From an uncultured Eubacteriales bacterium (GTDB lineage: Bacteria > Bacillota > Clostridia > Christensenellales > Borkfalkiaceae), in the NCBI GenBank assembly GCA_900548285.1, contig URKE01000041.1, positions 1-17,857 on the forward strand: DNA of 17,857 nt, given 5' to 3'. Positions 7,385 to 16,900 of the stretch are shown here, one piece after another. Every line of letters starts with the position of its first letter. Position 1 is the first letter of the stretch. The notes under the pieces are model-generated. The model did no database searches. It was not told the DNA's origin and saw only the letters and a program-made list of their open reading frames with translations. The position numbers were made by a program, and so were the translations under genes.

Positions 7385-9759
7385 TCCACAGGCGCGTCGT
7401 CAAGTTCCCAGAACTGAGTCATCGTCCTCTCTTTTACGGGCGCTTTCGCACATTCGGACATATACGCCTTCAATTCTTCAAACGTCATGCCGCTCTGCGG
7501 GTTAAAATCTTCGCTTTTTATATAGTTCTTTATAAATTCCGACATCGCGACAGCCGACGGTTCGCCATCGTCAAGTCCCGTAAGATTAAGTCCGCACACA
7601 AGCAGACTGCCCTTGCCGACTTTTAATTCAAACAAATACGCAAAATCTCTGAGCGTTCTGTCGGGCATAAGTTCGGGCAGATTGTAAGCGTCTTTATACG
7701 CGTCGAAACGGTCTCTCGAACTTTTATCGATCCCCGAAATAAGCTTTTTCGCCTTGACGGGGAAATCGTCGAGATTGATTTTGTCGCAATCTTCGCTTAT
7801 CTCGCCGAAATTGAAATCGTAATATTCTTCGCACGGAAACCCGTATTTACCGAGCAAGTTTTTATCGTTTATGCCGCCGAAATTCGTCCCTCTGTCCCAT
7901 ATAACGGGTTTGAAGCGATTCCAACTCGCCTTAAACGCGTATTTCGGGTTTTTCATATCGACATTACTGCGATGTCTTGTCCATTCCGAGCGATAAACAA
8001 GGCAGACTTTTTTGCCTTGTTCAAGCAAATCGAACGCCTTTTCGATATCGTCGGTTATTGCCTCGTGTCCGTTATAGTAAGAAACAAATTCTTTGTAAGT
8101 TTCCTTTTTCGCCGGTCTGTCGTATATCCACAAAGTCCATTCGTTTTCGGAATAAACTCCGCTTTTTGTTCCGAGCCTTAATTTCAAAGCGTAAACACCC
8201 GATTCCTTCGGCAATGTTATTCTCGCTTTGCATAATCTGTACGAACCTTTTCTCGATATATCCACATTCATCATAGAACAATCGACGTAAGTTTTACCGT
8301 CCTTTTCGACGGTTAAAGTAAAGTTCGCCCTCTTTTCCGCATCCTCGCCGAGGTTTGAAAAATATACGGGAACGGTTATTTTATCAGAACAGAAATAATT
8401 TCTCGTTTTTAAGTCCGCAACGAGAACTCTGTCGCCGTTGAATTTAAGAAAATCTTCAGGCTTTACGCACGTTTCGTCGTCGAAACAATCGACAACGCCG
8501 TTGGAGTTTTCGTATGCGTCGGTGTCGGCGAACTGCAAAAAATGAAAACCGCTTAAAAGCGCGCTTTTTCTCATCTCTTCATAAGCCGTTTTCCAGCAGA
8601 CAAACTGAAAATGCTTGCTTGCCTTAAACATTTCGGCAAAAGAGTTCTTATACCCTTTTTCTTCGATAAGTTTAATCTCTTCGTCGATCCACCACGGCTC
8701 TATCGCGCCGCTTTTTAAAAACTTCTCTTTAAGCGAATAAAAATCTCTTAAAGCCGTGTAATGGCACACCTCGTGCGCGATAAGCGGAACGTTGAAATAT
8801 AAATCTCTTACGATTTCGCAATTTTCCGCTTCGACCTGCATCGGCTCGTTTTCGTCTACGTTAGCCGCAAGAAGGTTCTCGGTGTCGTCGTACATGCCCG
8901 CGTGCCTGCCGAAAGGGAAATAATAACTTAAATGCTGAACGTCCATATCCACGTTCGGGCGGTTGTTTTTACCCCAGGCGCAGGTGTCGAGGAAAAGCCT
9001 CGTTCCGTCGAGTTCTTCGATTTTCTCTTTGATTTTGCGAATATCGTCTGAACTCGCGCGTTTTATCTCGTTTCCGATACAATAGACGGCAAAAGAGGGG
9101 TGATTGAAGCACTTATCGACGGTTTCTTCTAAAAACTCTTCCGGAACGATCGCGCTGCCCGTCGTAACCATTTCCTCTAAGTTGTTATAAATATCGTGCG
9201 GAGGGCGGAGTTCGACGTGAACAAGCATTCCCACCTCGTCCGCAGCCTCGAATAACTCCTCTTCGGGAACGACCGAGTGAAATCTGACGTAATTAAATCC
9301 AAACTTTTTTGCTTCTTTAAGGTTTTTCAGATAAAAATCTTTGAGCGAAAGCCCGAGAAGATTTGCGTGGTCGTGAGCCTTTGCGCCGCGGATATAACCT
9401 CTTATATAAACGGGCTTGCCGTTTATAGTAATGTTTTTACCGTTCTGCCCAAGCGTTCTGAAGCCGAATTTGCCTTCTTTAACGGAAATTTCGCCGTCAA
9501 AGTATTTTATCTCCACCTTGTATCCATACAGATAAGGATTTGACAGCGACCACAAAATCGGCTTTTCTATAAAAAAATCGCCACAAAAATCATCGTCTAT
9601 ATCCCACTCGTAACTAAATTTGTTACAGCGGTTTGACTTGTCAATAATTTCAAACCCGACCGTCTGAATTTCTTTATGAGATTCGACGAACACCTTACCG
9701 TGTCCGGCAATGTTCGTCGAATCGATTTTTATTATCTCTTGTTGTTTTTGACTTTTCAT
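7342..9759 (-). CDS. GH2-type glycosidase lacking the N-terminal sugar-binding domain
   Basis: This 805-residue protein starts with the Ig-like sandwich domain of GH2 (about 15-100, ending KPILWSLSNPYLYGY then FGFRTL). A TIM barrel follows from ITINGKPVYIRG (110-121). The acid/base is probably E231 in CIGNE and the nucleophile E330 in LIAHE. After the barrel come an Ig-like domain (about 450-570) and an alpha/beta, glutamine-amidotransferase-like region (about 575-760), seen in some large GH2 proteins. The usual N-terminal jelly-roll of roughly 150-200 residues is absent: an in-frame TAA lies only 5 codons upstream. No Shine-Dalgarno site precedes the ATG. Beta-galactosidase or beta-glucuronidase activity is possible; the linkage cannot be decided. 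No signal peptide is seen, so it is probably cytosolic. It lies between the surface-protein genes and the other cytosolic hydrolases. Confidence 0.8.
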   Translation of the reverse strand: MKSQKQQEIIKIDSTNIAGHGKVFVESHKEIQTVGFEIIDKSNRCNKFSYEWDIDDDFCGDFFIEKPILWSLSNPYLYGYKVEIKYFDGEISVKEGKFGFRTLGQNGKNITINGKPVYIRGYIRGAKAHDHANLLGLSLKDFYLKNLKEAKKFGFNYVRFHSVVPEEELFEAADEVGMLVHVELRPPHDIYNNLEEMVTTGSAIVPEEFLEETVDKCFNHPSFAVYCIGNEIKRASSDDIRKIKEKIEELDGTRLFLDTCAWGKNNRPNVDMDVQHLSYYFPFGRHAGMYDDTENLLAANVDENEPMQVEAENCEIVRDLYFNVPLIAHEVCHYTALRDFYSLKEKFLKSGAIEPWWIDEEIKLIEEKGYKNSFAEMFKASKHFQFVCWKTAYEEMRKSALLSGFHFLQFADTDAYENSNGVVDCFDDETCVKPEDFLKFNGDRVLVADLKTRNYFCSDKITVPVYFSNLGEDAEKRANFTLTVEKDGKTYVDCSMMNVDISRKGSYRLCKARITLPKESGVYALKLRLGTKSGVYSENEWTLWIYDRPAKKETYKEFVSYYNGHEAITDDIEKAFDLLEQGKKVCLVYRSEWTRHRSNVDMKNPKYAFKASWNRFKPVIWDRGTNFGGINDKNLLGKYGFPCEEYYDFNFGEISEDCDKINLDDFPVKAKKLISGIDKSSRDRFDAYKDAYNLPELMPDRTLRDFAYLFELKVGKGSLLVCGLNLTGLDDGEPSAVAMSEFIKNYIKSEDFNPQSGMTFEELKAYMSECAKAPVKERTMTQFWELDDAPVESPEFWRAAKEYLK

Positions 9760-9774
9760 TGTTTGTAACGATTA

Positions 9775-11904
9775 TCAGCCAACGTTCCAGCTTCCGATTT
9801 TGTCTGTTTTTTTGGAAAGTTCATAAACGCTGTCGTATCTCTCGATTCCGCCGTCCTTGATATCCTCTTTAGCCTTGAATATCCATGCGTACTTCTTTCC
9901 TTCATTCGCGCCTTTGCTATAACTTATGGTGCCGAAATACTTGTCTTTATTCGGGTTATCCTCCGCAGCAGTTACATGGCAGTAGGTGTAAATGTGACTG
10001 TAACCCGTCGCCTTGAAATCTCCGAGATAACTCTCATCGTTCTTAGCGTATGACACGTATCTGTAACTTCCGTAACGCCAATAGGAACATGCGATAGGCA
10101 TAAACTTACCCGTTACAACGAAAATGTTTCTGAAACCGCCTTTGAATTTGCTGTCGTTGGATGCCATAGTAGACGTAAGGTCGTAATGGAACAAAGCCGC
10201 CATTTCGGATTCAACGCCTACACTCGCATAATCCGGAAGATTTTCCGCCCCGTTGATATTAACGTAAATATCATACATTTCCAGGTTAAAATTACAATAC
10301 CCCAAAAGAGCGTAGGAATTTTTATAATAATTTACCGTCTCCACGTAAAGGTTACTTAAAACAACCGACCCACCGGAGAGATTGAAAGTTCCTTCACTGC
10401 CGGCCAACCCGCAAGATTCCGACTTGTCCGAAAATTCGATAACAAACTTTGTGTTCTTTACAGTGGCTCCGTTATAAAAGCCACCAAAAATGCCTTGTTG
10501 TCCGACTTTTGCTTTAAGAGTATGACCTCTTCCGTCGAAAGTTCCGCAGAAATAAGTATCGTTTTGCGAGGCATTAACGTTATATACGCTTTTGCCTTGC
10601 GAAGTAAAATCAATCGCTTCGGTTATATCCGAATTAAGAATATAATATCCGTCTTTTTTTAAATTGCCTTTGCCGAGTTGAAGTGTTTCCGCAATATTGT
10701 CCTTGTTAAGTTCCACGTCGTAAGCAAATACGTCATCAAAAATAAAACCGCCGACCGAAGTAAGAATAGTCATAGACTCAGTTTCGTCGCCTGCAACAGA
10801 AACGCCCTCGATATAATTGAATTCCGTTTTAAGTTCTCTGCCGCCTTGCGATGCGAATAGTATCTTTGCATACTGCGTTCCGAAAATGGTTGCAACGTCA
10901 ATCGCTTTTGCAGGACAGAAATCAAGCTGACCGGAATAAATTTCCGTCGGACAATAAACTTCTATCGGGATTTCCGTTTCATAAACGTTACCGTCGGTAT
11001 GAAAATATTTTGCCGTAAGAATTGCATTCCCTATTCCGGTTGCTATTACGCGAGCCTTACCGTCAGCTATCTTTTCAATATCAAAAAGCATATCGTCGTC
11101 AGACGAAAAATCACAGGCATACGTCATTCCGTCAATAGTCACGAAAGACGAAATTTCCGCTTCGTTCGGATAAGTTTTTCCCTGCCACTCGGACGCAACG
11201 GATATTTCAACCATAGAAGAAGAAACAGTTTCTCCGCCAATACTGATTGAATTATTATATTCCACGTCCTTTTTTACGTTTATTTTTATATCCGTGATAA
11301 GTTTATCTGACGAAAAATCAAGCCATTTGCCCGTAAATGTTACAGTAGTTTCACCCGCGGTTTTCGCAATCAGTTTTCCGTTAGAATAATCTGCGATGCT
11401 ATTATCCGACACCGTAAAGTTAACCTCGCAATCATAATATACTTTGTTAAAAAGCACCTTGATTTCCGGCTCGAATTCATCCCCGATTCTCATATTTAAC
11501 TCATTATCCGAAATATGCAGAACCTTGAGTTCCGGAAGATAATTTCCCATGGAAACGGTTATCTTACACGACGCGGACGAACTGCCCGCGCGCGCGGTAA
11601 TACTGCAACTCCCCACACCTACCGTATTAACAGTGCCGTCATCATCGACAACCGCCACCGATTTATCGGAAGAACTCCATTCCACAGAGTTTTGACCACC
11701 GTAAAAACATATGATATTTAATTCGTCTCCGAATATCATATCTACCGAAGGAACCGATAACGAAATTTTTTCTTCCGACTGACTCTGTGTGACTGAGGAA
11801 GAATCGTCCGGCGATTCATTCTTTTTTTTACAGCTTGCAAAAAGAGCAACCGAAATAATCGACAGAATAACCAAAATAAATATACCAATCTTTTTAATCT
11901 TCAT
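9775..11904 (-). CDS. Surface lipoprotein with BIG2 Ig-like domains and GLUG-like repeat region
   Basis: This 709-residue protein has a lipoprotein signal (hydrophobic 7-22, FASC with lipid Cys25, then KKK). A Ser/Asp/Glu-rich linker (about 30-46) would span the wall. Residues 47-117 form a BIG2 domain (VEWSSSDKSVAVV, then GTVNTVGVGSCSITA). Two more Ig-like units follow, at about 120-212 (VSDNSIADY, then GKLIAKTAGETTVTF) and about 215-317. The C-terminal part has a GLUG-like stretch (CGTFDGRGHTLKA, GIFGGF, GATVKNTKF, 453-487), which suggests a beta-helix or beta-rich fold. No catalytic motif is recognised. A role in holding or displaying glycan at the cell surface is inferred from its place between a DUF4838 lipoprotein and GH2. 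The ATG is preceded by AAGGAAG overlapping the previous stop. It ends TGA-TAA, in the same frame as the next gene. Confidence 0.72.
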   Translation of the reverse strand: MKIKKIGIFILVILSIISVALFASCKKKNESPDDSSSVTQSQSEEKISLSVPSVDMIFGDELNIICFYGGQNSVEWSSSDKSVAVVDDDGTVNTVGVGSCSITARAGSSSASCKITVSMGNYLPELKVLHISDNELNMRIGDEFEPEIKVLFNKVYYDCEVNFTVSDNSIADYSNGKLIAKTAGETTVTFTGKWLDFSSDKLITDIKINVKKDVEYNNSISIGGETVSSSMVEISVASEWQGKTYPNEAEISSFVTIDGMTYACDFSSDDDMLFDIEKIADGKARVIATGIGNAILTAKYFHTDGNVYETEIPIEVYCPTEIYSGQLDFCPAKAIDVATIFGTQYAKILFASQGGRELKTEFNYIEGVSVAGDETESMTILTSVGGFIFDDVFAYDVELNKDNIAETLQLGKGNLKKDGYYILNSDITEAIDFTSQGKSVYNVNASQNDTYFCGTFDGRGHTLKAKVGQQGIFGGFYNGATVKNTKFVIEFSDKSESCGLAGSEGTFNLSGGSVVLSNLYVETVNYYKNSYALLGYCNFNLEMYDIYVNINGAENLPDYASVGVESEMAALFHYDLTSTMASNDSKFKGGFRNIFVVTGKFMPIACSYWRYGSYRYVSYAKNDESYLGDFKATGYSHIYTYCHVTAAEDNPNKDKYFGTISYSKGANEGKKYAWIFKAKEDIKDGGIERYDSVYELSKKTDKIGSWNVG

Positions 11905-11912
11905 TTTTCGCT

Positions 11913-11919
11913 CTTCCTT
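11913..11919 (-). promoter_or_regulatory. Ribosome binding site of the BIG2 lipoprotein gene
   Basis: AAGGAAG lies about 8 bases before the ATG at 11904 and overlaps the TAA of the DUF4838 gene by one base. It supports this start and coupled translation. Confidence 0.65.
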
Positions 11920-13979
11920 TATAAACTGTTGATGAAAGGTTCTATACTCGTGAACTCTTTGATGTATTGAATACCGAGAGTTCTGACGTACGTTTTGAAA
12001 TTCGTCTTTATTTCCGCAAGTTGACTTTCGGTGAATAAGCCCGTATCGTTAGAAACCGAAACTTTTGCGGGGAAAAGCCATTCCATGTCGATATGCGATT
12101 TTAAACTTGCATATTTTGCGGGATCTTTCTTATACATTTCGATTTTCGAATACGCGTCGTCCAAGTGTCTGAACATCGTAACGATATCGCCTTGCTTGAC
12201 AAATTCCATTGAACCCGAAATACTTCCGTTCATGTTTGCCGACCAGCCCCAGTTGTTATCCTTAAGGCATCTTGCAAACCATAACCTTAAATACTCGAAC
12301 ATCTCTCTCATCGGCTCGGCGGCTTCGGCGTACATAGCGTTGAAATATTCGTCTAAAATGTTTTCCACGCTGAGTTCGCTGTTCCATGCAAGTTTGGAAT
12401 ACATATAAATCGCAAGCACGTTGAAGCCCGTGTCCGCGCCCGTCTGACAACTCTTGATCTGCGGGAAGGTAAGGCTGTAATTGTTGGCCTTTAAATACTT
12501 ATAGTAACCGGGGTAGAAGCTGTACAAATCCCAAAACGTAAAGAAGTCGTTATAAAATCCGCCATAAGACCACGCCCATGTTCCGGGATACGCCTTACCC
12601 CAAAGTCTTATATATTCTTTTTGTTCGATATTTGCGACATCGTCAAACGATACGCCCGTATGCAAGTGGCTTTGAGCGAAGAACGGGGCAACGCTTACGC
12701 CGTCGTTAAACTTTAAATCCGCCGCAATATCTATATTGCCGTTCGAGTCTTCTCCGAAAGGAGGTCTCGATGTGTCAAGGTACGCAAAGAACATATATTT
12801 AAAGTCTTCTCTACGGTATGCTGCATTTTCTTCGAGTTCCATCCATGCGTCGACCTTCTTACCGACGTCATGCATAAATTTCATGAGCGCAGCGGAGTTT
12901 GCGTCGTTGTGTTCGCTCTTCATTCTCATACATTCCGTACATTTACACATCGGAACGTTATCCATTTGTCCTAAAAGAACTGCTTTATACTGCGGATATT
13001 CCGCGGCGGGATACCACACAAGCGACTGCTCGATTTTTTCTGCGCAAATCGTCGTCATTATATCGTAAGTGTCTTTTCCGTGCGCCGTATAGCAAAGCTG
13101 TCCCGTGCCCGAATAAAACTCAGGATATGTCTCGCCGTATTTTTTATCGGGCAGGAAATATAAACTGTTGTGGTTATTCTTGATTTCTGTCGTTTTCGTA
13201 TCGCCTATGTGAATGGGCAAAAGAAGATCGCCATAACTGTCGCGGAGTCTTAAACGATAAGAAATCATCTTTCCGTCCGTCGTGTCGGAAGAACCTGCCA
13301 TATAACCTATCCTCTGACGATATTCTATATCCGAAACGTCGGTTACGTCGTAGTCGAGAAGTTTAAGGTTTGTTACGTTTGTTCTGAGCGTATAACTATC
13401 GGTAAAGAAATATTCAAACCCGAAGTTAATCTTCAAAAAATCGTAAACGCCGTTCAGAACACCGATTTCCGCGCCGCCGATGATATATACGGTATTATCT
13501 TTCGTAAAAATTTTCGTTCCGTCTTTTTTCAGAGATCTCATATCATCGCTTCTATTCAGACTTTTATAAAGCGACGTGTCTCCGAGCGAGATATAACGAT
13601 TTTCGGCGTTATGCGTAAGTCCGGTATCCTTTACGAATTTAAGGTCAATGCCCGTCGCTTCCTTGAAAAATCTCGAAAGTTCGCTTTTTGCATAAGATAC
13701 AGATTGCGTTTCAATCTCCGGCACTACGACTTTATATGAAGTCTTTCCGTCTTTAACCATATATGTCTCAGTCGTTTTATACGAGAATTTATGGTTTTCG
13801 TTATATTTTTTTTCAAATTGCTTTAACGCCTCCGTATTTACGGCAAGTTCACCCGAATATTCAACGAATTCGTCATTATTGTCCGACTCGGGTTCAGTTG
13901 AATTCCCTCCCTTTTTACAAGATGCGAACACCGTCAGAAGAGACATAATTAAACATAGAAATATAACTATTTTTTTCAT
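11919..13979 (-). CDS. DUF4838-family surface lipoprotein, possible uncharacterized glycosidase
   Basis: This 686-residue protein has a lipoprotein signal (hydrophobic 4-18, FASC with lipid Cys21) and an acidic, Ser/Asn-rich linker (22-40). Residues about 80-210 resemble the small alpha/beta domain that precedes the barrel in GH20, GH67 and GH84 enzymes (YAKSELSRFFKEATG 96-110, YISLGD 129-134, GVLNGVYDFL 173-182). The following barrel-like region has a strand ending LLGQMDN (D340), then CKCTEC (C345, C347, C350), a pattern I associate with DUF4838. Aromatic-rich stretches (FFAYLD 397-402, TWAWSYGGF 467-475) could line a sugar site. No activity is known to me for the family; a glycan-active role is inferred from the fold-like features and the neighbours. 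Its start has a strong AAGGAGG site overlapping the previous stop, so high expression is likely. It could also be a binding protein without catalysis. Confidence 0.75.
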   Translation of the reverse strand: MKKIVIFLCLIMSLLTVFASCKKGGNSTEPESDNNDEFVEYSGELAVNTEALKQFEKKYNENHKFSYKTTETYMVKDGKTSYKVVVPEIETQSVSYAKSELSRFFKEATGIDLKFVKDTGLTHNAENRYISLGDTSLYKSLNRSDDMRSLKKDGTKIFTKDNTVYIIGGAEIGVLNGVYDFLKINFGFEYFFTDSYTLRTNVTNLKLLDYDVTDVSDIEYRQRIGYMAGSSDTTDGKMISYRLRLRDSYGDLLLPIHIGDTKTTEIKNNHNSLYFLPDKKYGETYPEFYSGTGQLCYTAHGKDTYDIMTTICAEKIEQSLVWYPAAEYPQYKAVLLGQMDNVPMCKCTECMRMKSEHNDANSAALMKFMHDVGKKVDAWMELEENAAYRREDFKYMFFAYLDTSRPPFGEDSNGNIDIAADLKFNDGVSVAPFFAQSHLHTGVSFDDVANIEQKEYIRLWGKAYPGTWAWSYGGFYNDFFTFWDLYSFYPGYYKYLKANNYSLTFPQIKSCQTGADTGFNVLAIYMYSKLAWNSELSVENILDEYFNAMYAEAAEPMREMFEYLRLWFARCLKDNNWGWSANMNGSISGSMEFVKQGDIVTMFRHLDDAYSKIEMYKKDPAKYASLKSHIDMEWLFPAKVSVSNDTGLFTESQLAEIKTNFKTYVRTLGIQYIKEFTSIEPFINSL

Positions 13980-13983
13980 AATT

Positions 13984-13990
13984 CCTCCTT
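13984..13990 (-). promoter_or_regulatory. Strong ribosome binding site of the DUF4838 gene
   Basis: TAAGGAGG, with TAA being the stop of the Ig-repeat protein gene, lies 4 bases before the ATG at 13979. This is a full consensus site fused to a stop codon. Confidence 0.75.
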
Positions 13991-16900
13991 ATCCGACGTT
14001 AACGTAATAACTCTTGCTTACGCCGTTATACGTCTCGTCTACGACGTAAACGATGATGGTGTATTTACCTGCTTTTGTAATCGTTATATCGGAAGTGGTG
14101 ACCACAACAAAGTTCTCGTTGGAATCTTTCACAATATAATACACGAGAAGATCTTCGTCCGCCGTAAAGTTATCCGTAGCAGTAAACTTCGGTTTGAAAG
14201 TTTCCCCGACTTTTACGTTCACCGTCTTGCCCTCGTTTTCGAGATTAAGTACGGGAGATTCGATATCGACAACCGTAACTATGCGGTACAACAAGCTCGT
14301 ACCTCTTCCGTTGCCTCTGCCGTCCGTGTAATTATAAATTATTGTGTATTCGCCGTAATCATCGAGAACAAGCCTGATTTCGCTTTCAAAATCCGTAATT
14401 CCGCTGAGTTCTCTTCCGTTTACGTCCTTTGCGGGAGCGTCGCCGTAAGCGCCGCTCTTCAGAACGGTTACGGAGAGTTTTTTATAAGACGAAGGCGATA
14501 AAACGTCGGCGGCGTAAGGTTTGCCTATTATTATTTCTTGTCCGAGCGAACCTACTTCGTCGGGTAATTTCGCATATACGTAAGGAGCGGCAACGTCGCT
14601 GACCTTAGTCGAAGTCGCGCTTACGGTTGTAAGCGACTGATTGCAAATTTCGTTTACCTTAACTTTAAAGCCGCTCGAAACTCCGTCGAATTTCACCGAC
14701 ATAAAGCACAAATCGCCTGCGAATTTGTTTACGGCTTCGATATTCCTCGTCCCGATAAGAAGTATTCCGCCGCCTATCTTTATCGGCACTTTTGCGCCGT
14801 TCCAGTCGCTGTCAAGCGAATAACTTTCTCCGCCTATAGTCGCTGCATATCTTCCGTTTCTGCCGCTAATTTCTATTTCGTATTTATTATCCGCGTCGAA
14901 ATAGTCGGTTAAAGTTATCGTTACGGAAGTTGCGCTTTGCTTTCTTCCATCCGAAGTCAACGGAATTTCAAAACCGAGACCAAACTGAGAGAAAACCAAC
15001 GGATTTATAAACTCAAAATACGCATCGGAAGAGGATGCCGTCAATACCGGAACCCTATCTTCAATCTTAGCAGACATATTCCCATCGAAATATCTTGCGA
15101 TTTCGACCGTATTGTCGTCACCATACCCGACGTCGACGATTTTTCTTAAATCGCTTTCGATATATACGTTTTCGTTGTTTACGCAAACCGTCTTGAATTT
15201 AATCGTTGAATTACCTGCGACTACAAATTCTTTCGGGTTTATTTCGGCGTATTCTCCGCCGTCATAAGAAACGTAAGTTTTAGTATTGACAACCTCGCTT
15301 CCGCTTACCGTATAATTCCACGCTTTGACGTTCAGAAGAGAATACTCCGCGTTTTTAATATAATATCTGTTCGTGTATAACTTGTCGCTTTCGAATTTCG
15401 GAAGAGCGTTCGGCACAACGTTTACGTCAGCCGTAATTTCTCCGCCGTAGAATATATCCGAATAAGCATATTTAATCGAATAAGTTCCCACCTCGTCAAA
15501 TACGTGAATCTGCGAGAAGCTTTTCGCTTCGATTTTTTCGCCTTTCGGCGTTTCGATCGTCACAGCGACATTAAGAATATTCTCGTTGAGCGAAGTGACG
15601 TCCACAATATCCGAAAGTTTGTATCTCTCGCCTGCCGAAACGTTCCCGCCGAGCTTACAGACAGCCGTAATTCCGTTTTCAGCATCAACGGCGTAAAGAT
15701 TGATCGAAAGTTCGCTTCTGTTGCCGTAAACGTCGTAAGCAAAATAATCTATGGTATACACGCCCTTTCTCGCGGGAACGAATTTACCGTTTTTAACGCT
15801 TACGTTGCTTGCGTTCGACGTGTTCTTTTCATAAGTGACGACGTAGTCGGCAAGTCCTCTTATGCCGTAATCGTCCTTAACGGTCACTTCGGGAACGACA
15901 ACTTCCTTTCCGGCCGCTATTTTATACTCTTTCTCGAAATCGTTCGGTTGGAAAATCGGGCTTAAATCGTCGTTATAATAATCAGTCGTCAAAAAGCCTC
16001 TGCCCGAAAGATCGCCGAGTTTTGCAATCTGTATGGGGGCTTCGCTTACGCCTACGAGCGACTGAGCGCGAAGAGATAAAAATACGTTTCCGTCGGTAAA
16101 TCCTTTGAACGTATATTGATAAGCTTTGTCGTTGTTTATTTCCGACACGAGCGCGTTTGACGTTCCGTCTCCCACGCGGACGTAAATTTTAATCTTATTT
16201 TTATCCGTCGTATCGAGATAATAACTGAGGTTGGAATAGTTTCCGTTGTCGGGATTGTTCCCGTATACGGTCGTACCTTCCTTGCCTATTTCGAAAGCAT
16301 CTCTCCCGACTTTGACGTTGCCCTGTTCGTTCTGAACAAGCCCTACCGTTTTGCCGCCGCAAGTTCCCGCAACGATGTTCGTGGAATAATATTTCTCGCC
16401 GCGTTTATAGGTTATGTCGAGATATACCGACGGGTCGTAACAGTCGGTAAGTCTTAACGTTATGAAATTGCAAAGCACGGGTTCGGTCTGCATACAGTTG
16501 AACGAAATAAGATCTTTAAGATTATTCTCGTAAATATTGAACGGTTTATTGAGCGCGAAAACGTCGCCTTCCGCCAGACCGATTTTAAGACCTTCGGGAT
16601 TTCCCACCGCAACGAACTGATTGTTAAGCGCGCCGTATTCTATACCGTCATTGCCCGAAGCCAGCTCGAAAACCTTTTTCTTTACGGAAAAAGTCTTAGC
16701 CGCGCTATAACGTTTGCCGTTTATCGTTTTTTCGTAAACGATAGAATACTCGCCGCAAACGTCAAGGGTAAGTTTTGCCGAAGAAATGCGATTGCCGTCG
16801 GGCAGAATCACATAGAATGAATCTGATTCGTAATTTTCTCCGCCCACCGTCATAGTGGCTTTTTCAGGAACGTTTACGGTGTCTTTATATAAGTATTCGG

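Noticed and set aside
15504..15965. Plus-strand open frame of 153 codons
   Set aside because: It lies wholly inside the Ig-repeat gene on the other strand, has no ribosome binding site or recognisable domain, and reads as an antisense shadow.
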